DNA of 64,000 bases, taken from positions 1-64,000 of the forward strand of contig OMVQ01000091.1 in the NCBI GenBank assembly GCA_900314555.1, given 5' to 3'. The translations under genes were made by a program, and so were the position numbers. This stretch comes from an uncultured Eubacteriales bacterium (GTDB lineage: Bacteria > Bacillota > Clostridia > Lachnospirales > Lachnospiraceae). Under the pieces are notes generated by a model, which saw only the letters and a program-made list of their open reading frames with translations, ran no database searches and was not told where the DNA came from. Positions 7,375 to 16,143 of the stretch are shown here, one piece after another. How positions within the stretch are numbered: the stretch's first letter is position 1; each line of letters opens with the position of its first letter.

Positions 7375-9240
7375 ATGGTTCTGGATAAAATTAATAAAGT
7401 TAATGATATAAAGGATATACCTAAAGAAGAATATGACGAATTAGCAGATGAAATTCGTAATTTTTTAATAGAAGTAATAAGTAAAAGTGGCGGACATTTA
7501 GCATCTAACTTAGGTGTGGTTGAACTAACTATGGCATTGCATTTAGCACTTGATTTGCCAGAAGATAAGATAATATTCGATGTTGGCCACCAGTCATATA
7601 CTCATAAGATTTTAACCGGAAGAAAAGACGGCTTTGACGAATTAAGAAGCTATGGCGGAATGAGTGGTTTCCCAAAGAGAAGAGAAAATGAATGTGACTG
7701 TTTTGATACTGGCCACAGTTCTACATCGATTTCAGCGGGACTTGGAATAGTTACGGCAAATGAGATTATGGGAAATAAAGGAACAGTAGTCTCAGTAATC
7801 GGTGATGGAGCATTATCAGGCGGAATGGCATATGAAGGACTCAATAATGCAGCCAGATTAAAGCGTAATTTTATTATAATTCTTAATGATAACAATATGT
7901 CTATTTCAGAAAATGTAGGCGGTATGTCAACATATTTAAGTAATCTAAGAGCCGGAGAAGCATATAACGAGCTTAAAAATGGTGTGGTTGAGGTACTTAA
8001 TAAGATTCCTGCAATAGGCGGTAAGTTAGTAACTAAGATAAGAAAGACTAAGAGCAGTATTAAACAGTTAGTGATTCCCGGAATGTTATTTGAAGATATG
8101 GGAATAACTTATCTTGGACCGGTTGACGGACATAATATTAACCAGTTAGTGAAGATAATAAGTGAGGCTAAGAAGTTAGACCATGCGGTATTAATTCATG
8201 TAATTACTAAGAAAGGTAAAGGTTATGTTCCTGCTGAAAAGCACCCATCAAGCTTCCATGGCGTAGAACCATTTAATATTCAGACAGGTTTACCACTTAC
8301 TAAGAAAGAGAAACCGACATATACAGACGTATTTGCAAAAGGAATAGTAAAACTTGCAAAAGAAGATGAGACAGTTGCAGCAATTACAGCGGCAATGCCT
8401 GATGGCACAGGACTTAAGAAGTTTATGCAGACTTATCCGGAGAGATTCTTTGATGTCGGAATTGCAGAAGAACATGCAGTAACTTATGCAGCAGGACTTG
8501 CGGCAGCAGGAATGAAGCCATATGTTGCTATCTACTCATCATTTTTACAGAGGGCATACGACCAGATATTACACGATGTCTGTATTCAGGACTTACCCGT
8601 TGTATTTATGGTAGACAGGGCAGGCTTAGTAGGTGCAGACGGAGAGACACATCAGGGAATATTTGATTTATCATATTTATCTAATATACCTAATATGAAT
8701 ATATTTGCTCCGAAGAACAGATATGAGTTAGCAGAGGTAATAAAATACTCAAGTAATTTTAATCACCCATTGGCAATCCGTTATCCGAGAGGAACAGCAT
8801 ATGATGGGCTTAAAGAATTCAATTCGCCTATAGAATATGGTAAAAGTGAGATAATATATAAAGAAAAAGATATTGCATTATTAGCAGTAGGCTCAATGGT
8901 TGAGGTTGCGGTTGAAATAAGAGAAGCATTAAAAGCAAAAGGTTATAGTGTAACACTTGTAAATGCAAGATTTGTTAAACCGGTTGATGAGAAATTATTA
9001 GAAAATCTGAATGAGAACCACAGATTAATCGTTACCATGGAAGAAAATGTATTAAATGGCGGTTTTGGTGAAAGAGTTCTAAGAATTGCAAGAGATATGA
9101 ACCTTAAATGCAAGGTGATAAATGTTGCGATACCAAATGTGTATGTGGAACATGGTAATATCGAGATTTTGAAGAAAGAAATAGGTCTTGATAAAGAAAC
9201 AATTTTGAATAAAATCCAGAAAAACATTGATATGGACTAA
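7375..9240 (+). CDS. dxs: 1-deoxy-D-xylulose-5-phosphate synthase
   Basis: A 621-residue DXS of full length. The N-terminal domain has GGHLASNLGVVELT, FDVGHQSYTHKILTGR and the thiamine-diphosphate motif GDGALSGGMAYEGLNNA. The middle domain has the DVGIAEEHAVTYAAGLA catalytic glutamate region and the C-terminal transketolase domain follows. It makes DXP from pyruvate and glyceraldehyde-3-phosphate, the entry to the MEP isoprenoid pathway and a precursor of the thiazole made by the ThiG system at 27.7-30.8 kb. Its codons and spacing fit the surrounding housekeeping operon. Confidence 0.96.
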   Translation: MVLDKINKVNDIKDIPKEEYDELADEIRNFLIEVISKSGGHLASNLGVVELTMALHLALDLPEDKIIFDVGHQSYTHKILTGRKDGFDELRSYGGMSGFPKRRENECDCFDTGHSSTSISAGLGIVTANEIMGNKGTVVSVIGDGALSGGMAYEGLNNAARLKRNFIIILNDNNMSISENVGGMSTYLSNLRAGEAYNELKNGVVEVLNKIPAIGGKLVTKIRKTKSSIKQLVIPGMLFEDMGITYLGPVDGHNINQLVKIISEAKKLDHAVLIHVITKKGKGYVPAEKHPSSFHGVEPFNIQTGLPLTKKEKPTYTDVFAKGIVKLAKEDETVAAITAAMPDGTGLKKFMQTYPERFFDVGIAEEHAVTYAAGLAAAGMKPYVAIYSSFLQRAYDQILHDVCIQDLPVVFMVDRAGLVGADGETHQGIFDLSYLSNIPNMNIFAPKNRYELAEVIKYSSNFNHPLAIRYPRGTAYDGLKEFNSPIEYGKSEIIYKEKDIALLAVGSMVEVAVEIREALKAKGYSVTLVNARFVKPVDEKLLENLNENHRLIVTMEENVLNGGFGERVLRIARDMNLKCKVINVAIPNVYVEHGNIEILKKEIGLDKETILNKIQKNIDMD

Positions 9241-9258
9241 ACAGACGGAGGTTTCAAA

Positions 9259-10071
9259 TTGAAAGAAAGATTAGATGTACTGCTTGTTAAAGGTGGTTTT
9301 GCAGAGTCAAGAGAGAAAGCAAAAGCCATAATAATGAGCGGAAATGTGTTCGTAAATAATAACAGAGAAGATAAAGCAGGTCAGACATTTGATGAAAAAG
9401 CCATAATAGAAGTCAGGGGAAATACCCTTAAATATGTAAGCAGGGGTGGACTTAAGCTTGAAAAGGCAATGGCGAATTTCGATGTCAGTATAGAGGGCAA
9501 AATCTGTATGGACGTCGGTGCATCGACAGGCGGATTTACGGATTGTATGCTTCAAAATGGTGCAGTAAAAGTATATTCAGTTGATGTGGGACATGGACAA
9601 CTTGCATGGAAATTAAGACAGGACGAAAGAGTTGTATGTATGGAGAAAACGAATATCCGATATGTAACTAATGAGGACATTCCTGATCTGATAGATTTTT
9701 CATCAATTGATGTATCATTTATATCACTTACTAAAGTCTTAGGTCCTGTAAGAAATCTTCTTACTGACAATGGACAGGTTGTATGTCTTATTAAGCCGCA
9801 GTTTGAGGCTGGCAGAGAGAAAGTCGGCAAAAAAGGTGTTGTACGTGATAAGAAAGTACATATAGAAGTAATCGAAATGGTTGTCGAATTTGCCAAAAGC
9901 ATAGGCTTTAATGTATTAAATCTCGATTTTTCGCCTATAAAAGGACCAGAGGGAAATATAGAATATTTACTTCATATAGAAAAGGGAGAAAATGCAGATA
10001 CAATTAATAAAACAGATTTAGATTTAATTAATGAAATTGTTGAGAAAGCCCATGATACACTTGATAAGTAA
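9259..10071 (+). CDS. tlyA: TlyA family rRNA methyltransferase
   Basis: A 270-residue protein with an N-terminal S4 RNA-binding domain (RLDVLLVKGGFAESREKAKAIIMSG) and a FtsJ-like SAM-binding domain (KICMDVGASTGGFTDCML, with VDVGHGQLAWKLR). TlyA enzymes 2'-O-methylate rRNA. Some relatives were called hemolysins, but the fold here is a methyltransferase. The start is TTG at 9259 with GGAGG 7 bases upstream. The dxs-tlyA-nadK order is common in Clostridia. Confidence 0.92.
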   Translation: MKERLDVLLVKGGFAESREKAKAIIMSGNVFVNNNREDKAGQTFDEKAIIEVRGNTLKYVSRGGLKLEKAMANFDVSIEGKICMDVGASTGGFTDCMLQNGAVKVYSVDVGHGQLAWKLRQDERVVCMEKTNIRYVTNEDIPDLIDFSSIDVSFISLTKVLGPVRNLLTDNGQVVCLIKPQFEAGREKVGKKGVVRDKKVHIEVIEMVVEFAKSIGFNVLNLDFSPIKGPEGNIEYLLHIEKGENADTINKTDLDLINEIVEKAHDTLDK

Positions 10072-10117
10072 AATGTTATGCTTTGTTACTTTAACCAATA
10101 TAAGGAATTGAGAATAG

Positions 10118-10975
10118 ATGAAAAAATTTTATATAGTTTCTAACGCCTCAAAGGATTATGAACTTAAAACAACAAAGAAAATAGTGAGTTTTCTAGAAAG
10201 TCATAATATGTACTGCAAGGTAAATTCAATGCCATCAACACAGAAAAATGTTAATATGAGATACACTAATCCCGAGGACGTAGATAAAGATACAGATTGT
10301 ATTATTGTAATAGGTGGAGATGGAACACTTATTCAGGCAGCGAGAGATTTAAGAACCTTAGATATTCCGTTAATCGGAGTAAATATGGGACATTTAGGCT
10401 TCCTTGCTGAAATTGAACAGGATAATATAGAAGAAACACTTGAAATGATTATGAATAATAAATGCAAAATAGAGTCAAGAATTATGTTAAGTGGTTCGGT
10501 ATACAGAGATGACGAAGTAGTCTATAAAGACATTTCACTTAATGACATAGTATTTGGCAGAGCCGGTAACTTAAGGGTAATCGATTTCAAAATATATGTT
10601 AATAATGAATACCTAAATCTCTATAGTGCAGACGGGGTAATCATTGCTACCCCGACAGGTTCAACAGCATATAATCTTTCGGCGGGTGGACCAATCTTAG
10701 AACCAGGTGCAAATATAATTGTAATTACACCAATATGCTCTCATACACTAAGTCAGAGAAGTATAGTATTATCCGCTGATTCAGATATTAAAATTGAAAT
10801 CTGTTCTAACAGGCATTCAGATGATAATGATACTAAAGCGTATTTCGATGGGAACTCATCATTTACGTTGAAAGAAGGCGATGTTATAGAGGTAGGTAAA
10901 TCGCATCTCAACACAAAGATTATGAAATTAAACAGAATGAGTTTTGTTGAGGTGCTGCATAATAAGATGAATTAA
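10118..10975 (+). CDS. nadK: NAD(+) kinase
   Basis: A 285-residue ATP-NAD kinase that phosphorylates NAD to NADP. Visible motifs are GGDGTLIQAARDL, GVNMGHLGFLAEIE, the NDIVFGR loop, and SADGVIIATPTGSTAYNLSAGGPILEP, which holds the substrate-binding Asp/Asn. In many Firmicutes nadK is followed by argR and recN. Here the same order is kept, but a 600-bp gap with a 428-bp palindrome separates them. Confidence 0.95.
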   Translation: MKKFYIVSNASKDYELKTTKKIVSFLESHNMYCKVNSMPSTQKNVNMRYTNPEDVDKDTDCIIVIGGDGTLIQAARDLRTLDIPLIGVNMGHLGFLAEIEQDNIEETLEMIMNNKCKIESRIMLSGSVYRDDEVVYKDISLNDIVFGRAGNLRVIDFKIYVNNEYLNLYSADGVIIATPTGSTAYNLSAGGPILEPGANIIVITPICSHTLSQRSIVLSADSDIKIEICSNRHSDDNDTKAYFDGNSSFTLKEGDVIEVGKSHLNTKIMKLNRMSFVEVLHNKMN

Positions 10976-11021
10976 TAAACTCAGATTTTACGCATATTAA
11001 ATTAATGGTTATTATTTATCC

Positions 11022-11449
11022 AGGAAAATTTGACATATATAAATATTGTAACACTTGTGAGAATTGCGTAAATTTGTCAGATGTCATTTTTAGATTCAGA
11101 TTTTGTGTACATTCACCAGACAGACACTTAAACCAAGGTGTACATCTATGACACACGCTCTCATATTCCTTAACCTAGTGTAAGTAAATGCCGTCATCTG
11201 CAGAGGTTATTACGGTGCAGTGAATCAAACGCGCTTTGCTTGAACGGTGCTTCACTGCACCGACCTTTTGCATATAACGGCATTAACTTACACACGGTAC
11301 GTCATAAATCGAGTGTGTGGCATAGACGTACAACTTGGGTTAAATGTCTGGATGTTGAATGAACACAAATAATAAAGTGAGATTAAAAATGACATCGACA
11401 AATTAGCAATTCATACAAAAGTTGCAATATTTATATATGCAAATTTCCT
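11022..11449. repeat. Long near-perfect palindrome (foldback element), copy 1
   Basis: The whole 428 bp reads almost the same on both strands. The ends are AGGAAAATTTG (11022) and CAAATTTCCT (to 11449); inside them TATATAAATATTG/CAATATTTATATA, and near the centre GGTGCAGTGAA/TTCACTGCACC around a loop of about 25 bases containing CAAACGCGC. A second copy lies at 47066-47510 and a decayed half-copy near 48427. No reading frame of note is inside. It fills most of the 598-bp gap between nadK and argR. A non-autonomous foldback transposon (MITE-like) is the most likely nature, but no transposase or target duplication was identified. Confidence 0.8.
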
Positions 11450-11573
11450 GTATAAAGATAATTTAATTTAATATATGTAAAATTTGAGATTATAGTTCAG
11501 AAAATAAAGCTGGTAGGTAACAAAACTCATATGTTTAATTTCAAATATATTTAGAGAATGGAGGTTAGCAAAG

Positions 11574-12026
11574 ATGAAATTAGAACGTCACAGCAAAATC
11601 ATCGAATTAATTAATCAGTATGACATTGAAACGCAGGATGAATTAGCTGATTTACTTAATAAATGTGGCTATAATGTTACACAGGCAACGGTTTCAAGAG
11701 ACATAAGACAGTTGAAGCTGATAAAACAATCTGTTGATGGCAAGCAGAAATATGTTGTATTGCAGGGCAATCTGTATGAAATGAATGATAAGTATATAAG
11801 AATACTTAAAGATGGTTTTGTTTCAATGGCAATGGCACAGAATATTTTAGTTATTAAGACTGTATCAGGAATGGCGATGGCTGTCGCGGCGGCATTAGAT
11901 GCTATGGAATGGAATGAAATTGTCGGCTGCATAGCAGGTGATGATACAATAATGTGTGCGATAAAGAGTACAGATGATACTTTAATTGTAATGGATAAGT
12001 TAAATAAACTGTTAGAAAGAGTTTAA
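11574..12026 (+). CDS. argR: Arginine repressor
   Basis: A 150-residue ArgR. The N-terminal winged helix has KLERHSKIIELINQYDIETQDEL and VTQATVSRDIRQLKLIK. The C-terminal hexamerisation/arginine-binding domain carries GMAMAVAAALDAM and IVGCIAGDDTIMCA. It represses arginine synthesis and activates catabolism in response to L-arginine. GGAGG lies at 11561-11565, 8 bases before the ATG. It is probably co-transcribed with recN (25-base gap), the usual Firmicute arrangement. Confidence 0.95.
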   Translation: MKLERHSKIIELINQYDIETQDELADLLNKCGYNVTQATVSRDIRQLKLIKQSVDGKQKYVVLQGNLYEMNDKYIRILKDGFVSMAMAQNILVIKTVSGMAMAVAAALDAMEWNEIVGCIAGDDTIMCAIKSTDDTLIVMDKLNKLLERV

Positions 12027-12051
12027 AAAGTGCTTACAGAATGGAGAAGAT

Positions 12052-13743
12052 ATGTTAATTAATGTAAATGTAAGAAATTTAGCACTGATTAAGGAAGCTG
12101 ATGTATATTTTGATGAGGGACTTAATATACTTACAGGTGAGACAGGTGCGGGTAAATCAATTATTATTGGTTCGATTTTAATAGCCCTCGGTGGAAAATT
12201 ACCTAAGGATATGGTAAGAGATGATAAAAAAGAAGCGTTGGTGGAATTAGTATTTTCGCTTCAGAATAAAAATATTATCGATAAATTACATAATATGGGT
12301 GTAAGTATTGATGAGGACGGTCAACTGATTATTTCTAGAAAAATTCTGAACGGAAGAAGTACAATTAAAGTAAATGGGGAAACTTTTAATGCTTCAGCAC
12401 TTAAGAATGTAACGGAATTACTAATCGATATTCATGGTCAGCACGACCACCAGTCGTTATTAAAGAGAGATAAACAGTTAGTAATATTAGATAATTTTGC
12501 AGAAGAAGATATCAAAAATTTGAAAAATAAACTTAAAAATGAATATCAGGTATATCAGAGTCTTAAAGATGAACTTAAGGAGTATGATATTGATGATGAT
12601 GCAAGAAATAGGGAGATATCATTCTGTCAGTTCGAAATAGATGAAATAGATAATGCTCATCTTAAATATGGCGAATATGAAGAAGTTGAAGAAGCTTATA
12701 AAAAGATGTCATCTTCAAAAGATATAATTGTTAAGATGAATGAGGTATATGAATTATTAGGTGGCGGTAGCTTTGACGGAACTTCAGACCGTATAAGCAA
12801 TGCATTGAAAACAGCGCAGAGTGCAAGCGAATTAGACAAAGATATTGAGGGAATAACTGAAAGTCTTATGGATTTAGAAAGCATTTGCCAGGATACAGTA
12901 AGAGCTGTGAAGGAATACGTTGATAATATGTCTTTTGATGAAGAGGAGACAATAGTTGTTGAACAAAGATTAGATGAACTTAACCGTTTAAGACAGAAAT
13001 ACGAGCAGAAAAAAGTTCATAATGATACAGTTAAGAATATTTTAGAATACAGAGATTCACAGGAAGAAAAGTTAAATAAACTTGTTGATTTAGAGAATAG
13101 AAAGCAGCTTATTTTAGACAAAATAAAAGTATCTGAAGAAAAACTTGATGAATTAAGCGAAAAATTAACTGAAAAACGAAAGAAAAATGCGAAAGCATTA
13201 GCAACTAATATTGAAAATGTGTTAAAAGGATTAAATTTCTTAGATGCAAGATTCAATATTGAATTTAGCAAATGTGAACACTTCAGGGAAAACGGAAGAG
13301 ATGATATAGAATTTGTAATTTCTACTAATCCGGGAGAAGATTTAAAACCATTAAGTAAGGTAGCTTCAGGTGGTGAATTATCAAGAATAATGTTAGGTAT
13401 AAAGACTATTATGGCTAAGAGAGATGATATTGAAACATTGATTTTTGATGAAATTGATACCGGAATAAGTGGAAGAACCGCACAAATGGTTGCAGAGCGA
13501 ATGAAGGAAATAAGTAAAGTTCATCAGATTATCTGTATAACGCATTTACCACAGATTGCTGCAATGGCTGATAATCATTATCTTATTGAAAAAGAAGTTA
13601 AAGATAATATTACTGAGACGAATATTCATCTGCTTGATGAAGAAGAATCAGTTAATGAATTAGCCAGAATGTTAGGTGGCGTGGAAATAACCAAAACAGT
13701 TCTAGATAATGCAAGAGAAATGAAGAGCCTTGTTAACAATTAA
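12052..13743 (+). CDS. recN: DNA repair protein RecN
   Basis: A 563-residue SMC-like ATPase with Walker A GETGAGKSII (about residues 29-38), long coiled-coil arms (about 150-370), the ABC signature VASGGELSRIMLGIK and Walker B TLIFDEIDTGISG near the C-terminus. The DIHGQHDHQSLL motif is characteristic. RecN acts early in double-strand break repair. A stem-loop follows directly and overlaps the spoIVB ribosome site. Confidence 0.95.
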   Translation: MLINVNVRNLALIKEADVYFDEGLNILTGETGAGKSIIIGSILIALGGKLPKDMVRDDKKEALVELVFSLQNKNIIDKLHNMGVSIDEDGQLIISRKILNGRSTIKVNGETFNASALKNVTELLIDIHGQHDHQSLLKRDKQLVILDNFAEEDIKNLKNKLKNEYQVYQSLKDELKEYDIDDDARNREISFCQFEIDEIDNAHLKYGEYEEVEEAYKKMSSSKDIIVKMNEVYELLGGGSFDGTSDRISNALKTAQSASELDKDIEGITESLMDLESICQDTVRAVKEYVDNMSFDEEETIVVEQRLDELNRLRQKYEQKKVHNDTVKNILEYRDSQEEKLNKLVDLENRKQLILDKIKVSEEKLDELSEKLTEKRKKNAKALATNIENVLKGLNFLDARFNIEFSKCEHFRENGRDDIEFVISTNPGEDLKPLSKVASGGELSRIMLGIKTIMAKRDDIETLIFDEIDTGISGRTAQMVAERMKEISKVHQIICITHLPQIAAMADNHYLIEKEVKDNITETNIHLLDEEESVNELARMLGGVEITKTVLDNAREMKSLVNN

Positions 13744-13752
13744 CAGTTTGAA

Positions 13753-13816
13753 AAAACTCCATTATCATATAATAATTTATAGAACACGTAAATATTATAT
13801 GGAATGGAGTATTTTT
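13753..13816 (+). promoter_or_regulatory. Terminator-like stem that contains the spoIVB Shine-Dalgarno
   Basis: The left arm (about 13753-13780, with ACTCCATT and CATATAATA) pairs with the right arm (about 13788-13816, with TATTATATG and AATGGAGT). The stem is about 25 bp with a few bulges, and it is followed by TTTTT. The right arm includes TGGAG (13805-13809), the ribosome site of spoIVB. The fold would terminate recN transcription and mask spoIVB translation. Transcripts starting inside the stem would escape both effects; this is inference. Confidence 0.6.
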
Positions 13817-15046
13817 ATGAGATTAAAAATTTATAGAAAGGCATTAGTTGGATTATTTATACTTGGAACCTTTTTTACGGGAATATATTCATATAAATAC
13901 TTAAATGATAATATACCGGATGAGATAAATGTGTATTCAGTAGAAGATGCAAAAATCAATTTAGACTTTCCTGTATCCTATAAAATAAATGCCGAAAGTG
14001 TTGAAGCATCTTCAAAATCTAATAAGAACAACGGAAATTTTATAAGTGAAAAATATAATTTACAAACGAAAATATTCGGATTAATTCCTGCGAAAACTGT
14101 GGAAGTAAATGTAATTAACAAAACTCAGATTATGCCCTGTGGTATTCCTATAGGCATTTATTTACAGACAAATGGTGTAATGATTATCGATACGGGAAAA
14201 GTAACAGATGTAAATGGTAACGTAAGCTATCCAGCAGAGAATATAATCTTAGAAAATGATTATATATATTCACTAAATGATATAGAAGTTAATACAAAAT
14301 CACAATTAACATTCCTGATTAATAAATACGGAAGTGAAGATATTGTTCTTGGCATTAGAAGAAATGGCAATGAGATAAAGGTAAAAGTAACACCGGTATG
14401 TGTCGGAAATGATGAATATAAGATTGGTATATGGGTAAGAGATGATTCACAGGGAATAGGAACTCTGACCTTTATTACAAAAGATGGTAAATTCGGTGCT
14501 TTAGGACATGGTATAAGTGACGTAGATACCGGTAAACTACTAGGCTCAATCAATGGCATATTATATAAAGCTGACATATGGGGAATCAAAAAAGGCGAAA
14601 ATGGAAGTCCGGGCGGTTTATTAGGTTCTATTTCCTATGAGAAAAACAAAGAATACGGAACAATAAACAGTAATACAAATCATGGAATCTACGGACAGGC
14701 AAATGAAATGCTTATAAATGAATGTAAATTTGAGTATATGGATATAGGACTTAAACAGGATGTAGAAAAAGGAAAAGCAAGTATAAGATGCACAGTTGAT
14801 GGTACTTTAAAAGATTATGAAATCGAAATAGTTAAGGTAGATTATTCTAACAGTCACAGAAATAAAGGTATGGTTATCGAGATTACTGATAAAGAACTAT
14901 TAGATAAGACAGGCGGCATAGTTCAGGGAATGAGTGGAAGTCCGATAATCCAGAATGGTAAGATAATCGGTGCAGTAACCCACGTATTCGTAAACAATTC
15001 AACCAAAGGCTACGGCATCTTCATTGAAAATATGCTAAAGCATTGA
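13817..15046 (+). CDS. spoIVB: SpoIVB peptidase (S55 family)
   Basis: About 409 residues: a membrane anchor or signal segment near residues 9-28, a PDZ domain (about 105-190), then the S55 serine peptidase domain with ALGHGISD (His231) and QGMSGSPIIQNGK (Ser near 373-375). SpoIVB is secreted by the forespore and triggers pro-sigma-K processing through SpoIVFA in Bacillus. Clostridia often lack that target and keep the gene. ATG at 13817 is favoured over an upstream frame extension because it has TGGAG 7 bases before it and gives a normal anchor. In most relatives spo0A follows directly; here two genes lie between. Confidence 0.92.
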   Translation: MRLKIYRKALVGLFILGTFFTGIYSYKYLNDNIPDEINVYSVEDAKINLDFPVSYKINAESVEASSKSNKNNGNFISEKYNLQTKIFGLIPAKTVEVNVINKTQIMPCGIPIGIYLQTNGVMIIDTGKVTDVNGNVSYPAENIILENDYIYSLNDIEVNTKSQLTFLINKYGSEDIVLGIRRNGNEIKVKVTPVCVGNDEYKIGIWVRDDSQGIGTLTFITKDGKFGALGHGISDVDTGKLLGSINGILYKADIWGIKKGENGSPGGLLGSISYEKNKEYGTINSNTNHGIYGQANEMLINECKFEYMDIGLKQDVEKGKASIRCTVDGTLKDYEIEIVKVDYSNSHRNKGMVIEITDKELLDKTGGIVQGMSGSPIIQNGKIIGAVTHVFVNNSTKGYGIFIENMLKH

Positions 15047-15174
15047 GTCCAAGCAAAAATCAGGAATAGAAGTCATCGTGAGCTTGCTCACAAGATGAAC
15101 TGATATTTCTGATTTTTATGTGGCGAAAGCCACACAGCGAGGAAAAGCTCTGCTTTTACGAGCTGGGCTTGGAC
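15047..15174. repeat. Cloverleaf-like inverted-repeat element after spoIVB
   Basis: The ends GTCCAAGC (15047-15054) and GCTTGGAC (15167-15174) are perfect 8-bp inverted repeats. They enclose three stem-loops: 15055-15068/15104-15117 with an inner TGAGC/GCTCA hairpin; TGTGGC-GAAA-GCCACA (15119-15134); and CAGC...AAAAGC/GCTTTT...GCTG (15135-15165). It begins at the base after the spoIVB stop. It may act as a terminator, be a structured RNA, or be a small transposable element. No second copy is in the window. The rest of this gap (to 15312) holds only AT-rich sequence that probably carries the next promoter. Confidence 0.6.
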
Positions 15175-15312
15175 GAAATAAGTACTTATGTAAAAATTTT
15201 GTCGATTAATTATAGAAAATACCTCAATTTATAAGTATAATTAGACTAATTAATTTGATTAAGTATCAGTGTACTATGGTAAAATGGGAAAATACTCAAA
15301 AAGGTGGATTAT

Positions 15313-16116
15313 ATGAGGAAATATATATTTGCGATATGTGTCGGAATAGTGGTTATGTGTTTGTGTGTGGGTTGCAATAAGGAGAAAAAGAAGGCAGGCA
15401 CAGTTGATTTGCCTGAATTAGTTATCGGAAGTGATAATTATGAACCATATTATTATATTAATGAACAGGGAAAGACAGTCGGAATTGATGTAGAACTAGC
15501 ACAAGAGGCTTGCAGAAGAATCGGTTACAAACCGGTATTTAAGAAGATTATATGGGATAACAAGGATAGTGAATTAGAAGCAGGAAATATTGATTGCATC
15601 TGGGGAAGCTATACGATGACCGGAAGAGAGAATGAATATCAATGGGCAGGACCATATATGTATAGTCATCAGGTTATAGTAGTCAGTGCAGAAAGTAATA
15701 TAAAGACAATAGATGAACTTAAAGATAAGAAAATTGCCGTACAGGTTACAGGAAAGCCGGAGGAGATTTTCTTAAAAAGAATAGATGACAGAATACCTGA
15801 AGTTGAAGATGTATATAGTTTTTCTGATATAAAAGAAGTATTTGCATGCTTAAGAGAGGGCTATGTAGATGCCATTGCAGGACATGAGAGTACATTGAAT
15901 AAATTTATTGATGAAAATAATGGTGATTATTATGTGCTTGATGAGAATTTATATGTATCGGAGTTAGGAGTTGCATTTTCTAATAATTACAAAGATAAAG
16001 AGTTAATACATAAACTTTCTGATGCACTGGAAGATATGAGAAAAGACGGAACAATTGGGCAAATTTTAGATAAATATGATATAAGTCCACATGAGGCTTA
16101 TATAGACAGAGAGTGA
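15313..16116 (+). CDS. Solute-binding lipoprotein, family 3 (amino-acid type)
   Basis: A 267-residue bacterial extracellular solute-binding protein family 3. It has a lipoprotein signal peptide with a CLCVGC lipobox (Cys near residue 21). The two-lobe domain has LVIGSDNYEPYYYINEQGKTVGIDVELA and DCIWGSYTMTGRE. The start is ATG at 15313, 5 bases after AAGGTGG. There is no permease or ATPase gene beside it. The next gene is a membrane hybrid histidine kinase 27 bases downstream, so a sensory role as an extracytoplasmic ligand receptor for that kinase is a reasonable inference. Confidence 0.85.
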   Translation: MRKYIFAICVGIVVMCLCVGCNKEKKKAGTVDLPELVIGSDNYEPYYYINEQGKTVGIDVELAQEACRRIGYKPVFKKIIWDNKDSELEAGNIDCIWGSYTMTGRENEYQWAGPYMYSHQVIVVSAESNIKTIDELKDKKIAVQVTGKPEEIFLKRIDDRIPEVEDVYSFSDIKEVFACLREGYVDAIAGHESTLNKFIDENNGDYYVLDENLYVSELGVAFSNNYKDKELIHKLSDALEDMRKDGTIGQILDKYDISPHEAYIDRE

Positions 16117-16143
16117 ATTAAAGAAATACAGAGTATTCAGGAT

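Noticed and set aside
11022..11449. CRISPR array or tandem operators in the nadK-argR gap
   Set aside because: The repeats are two arms of one palindrome, not spaced direct repeats.
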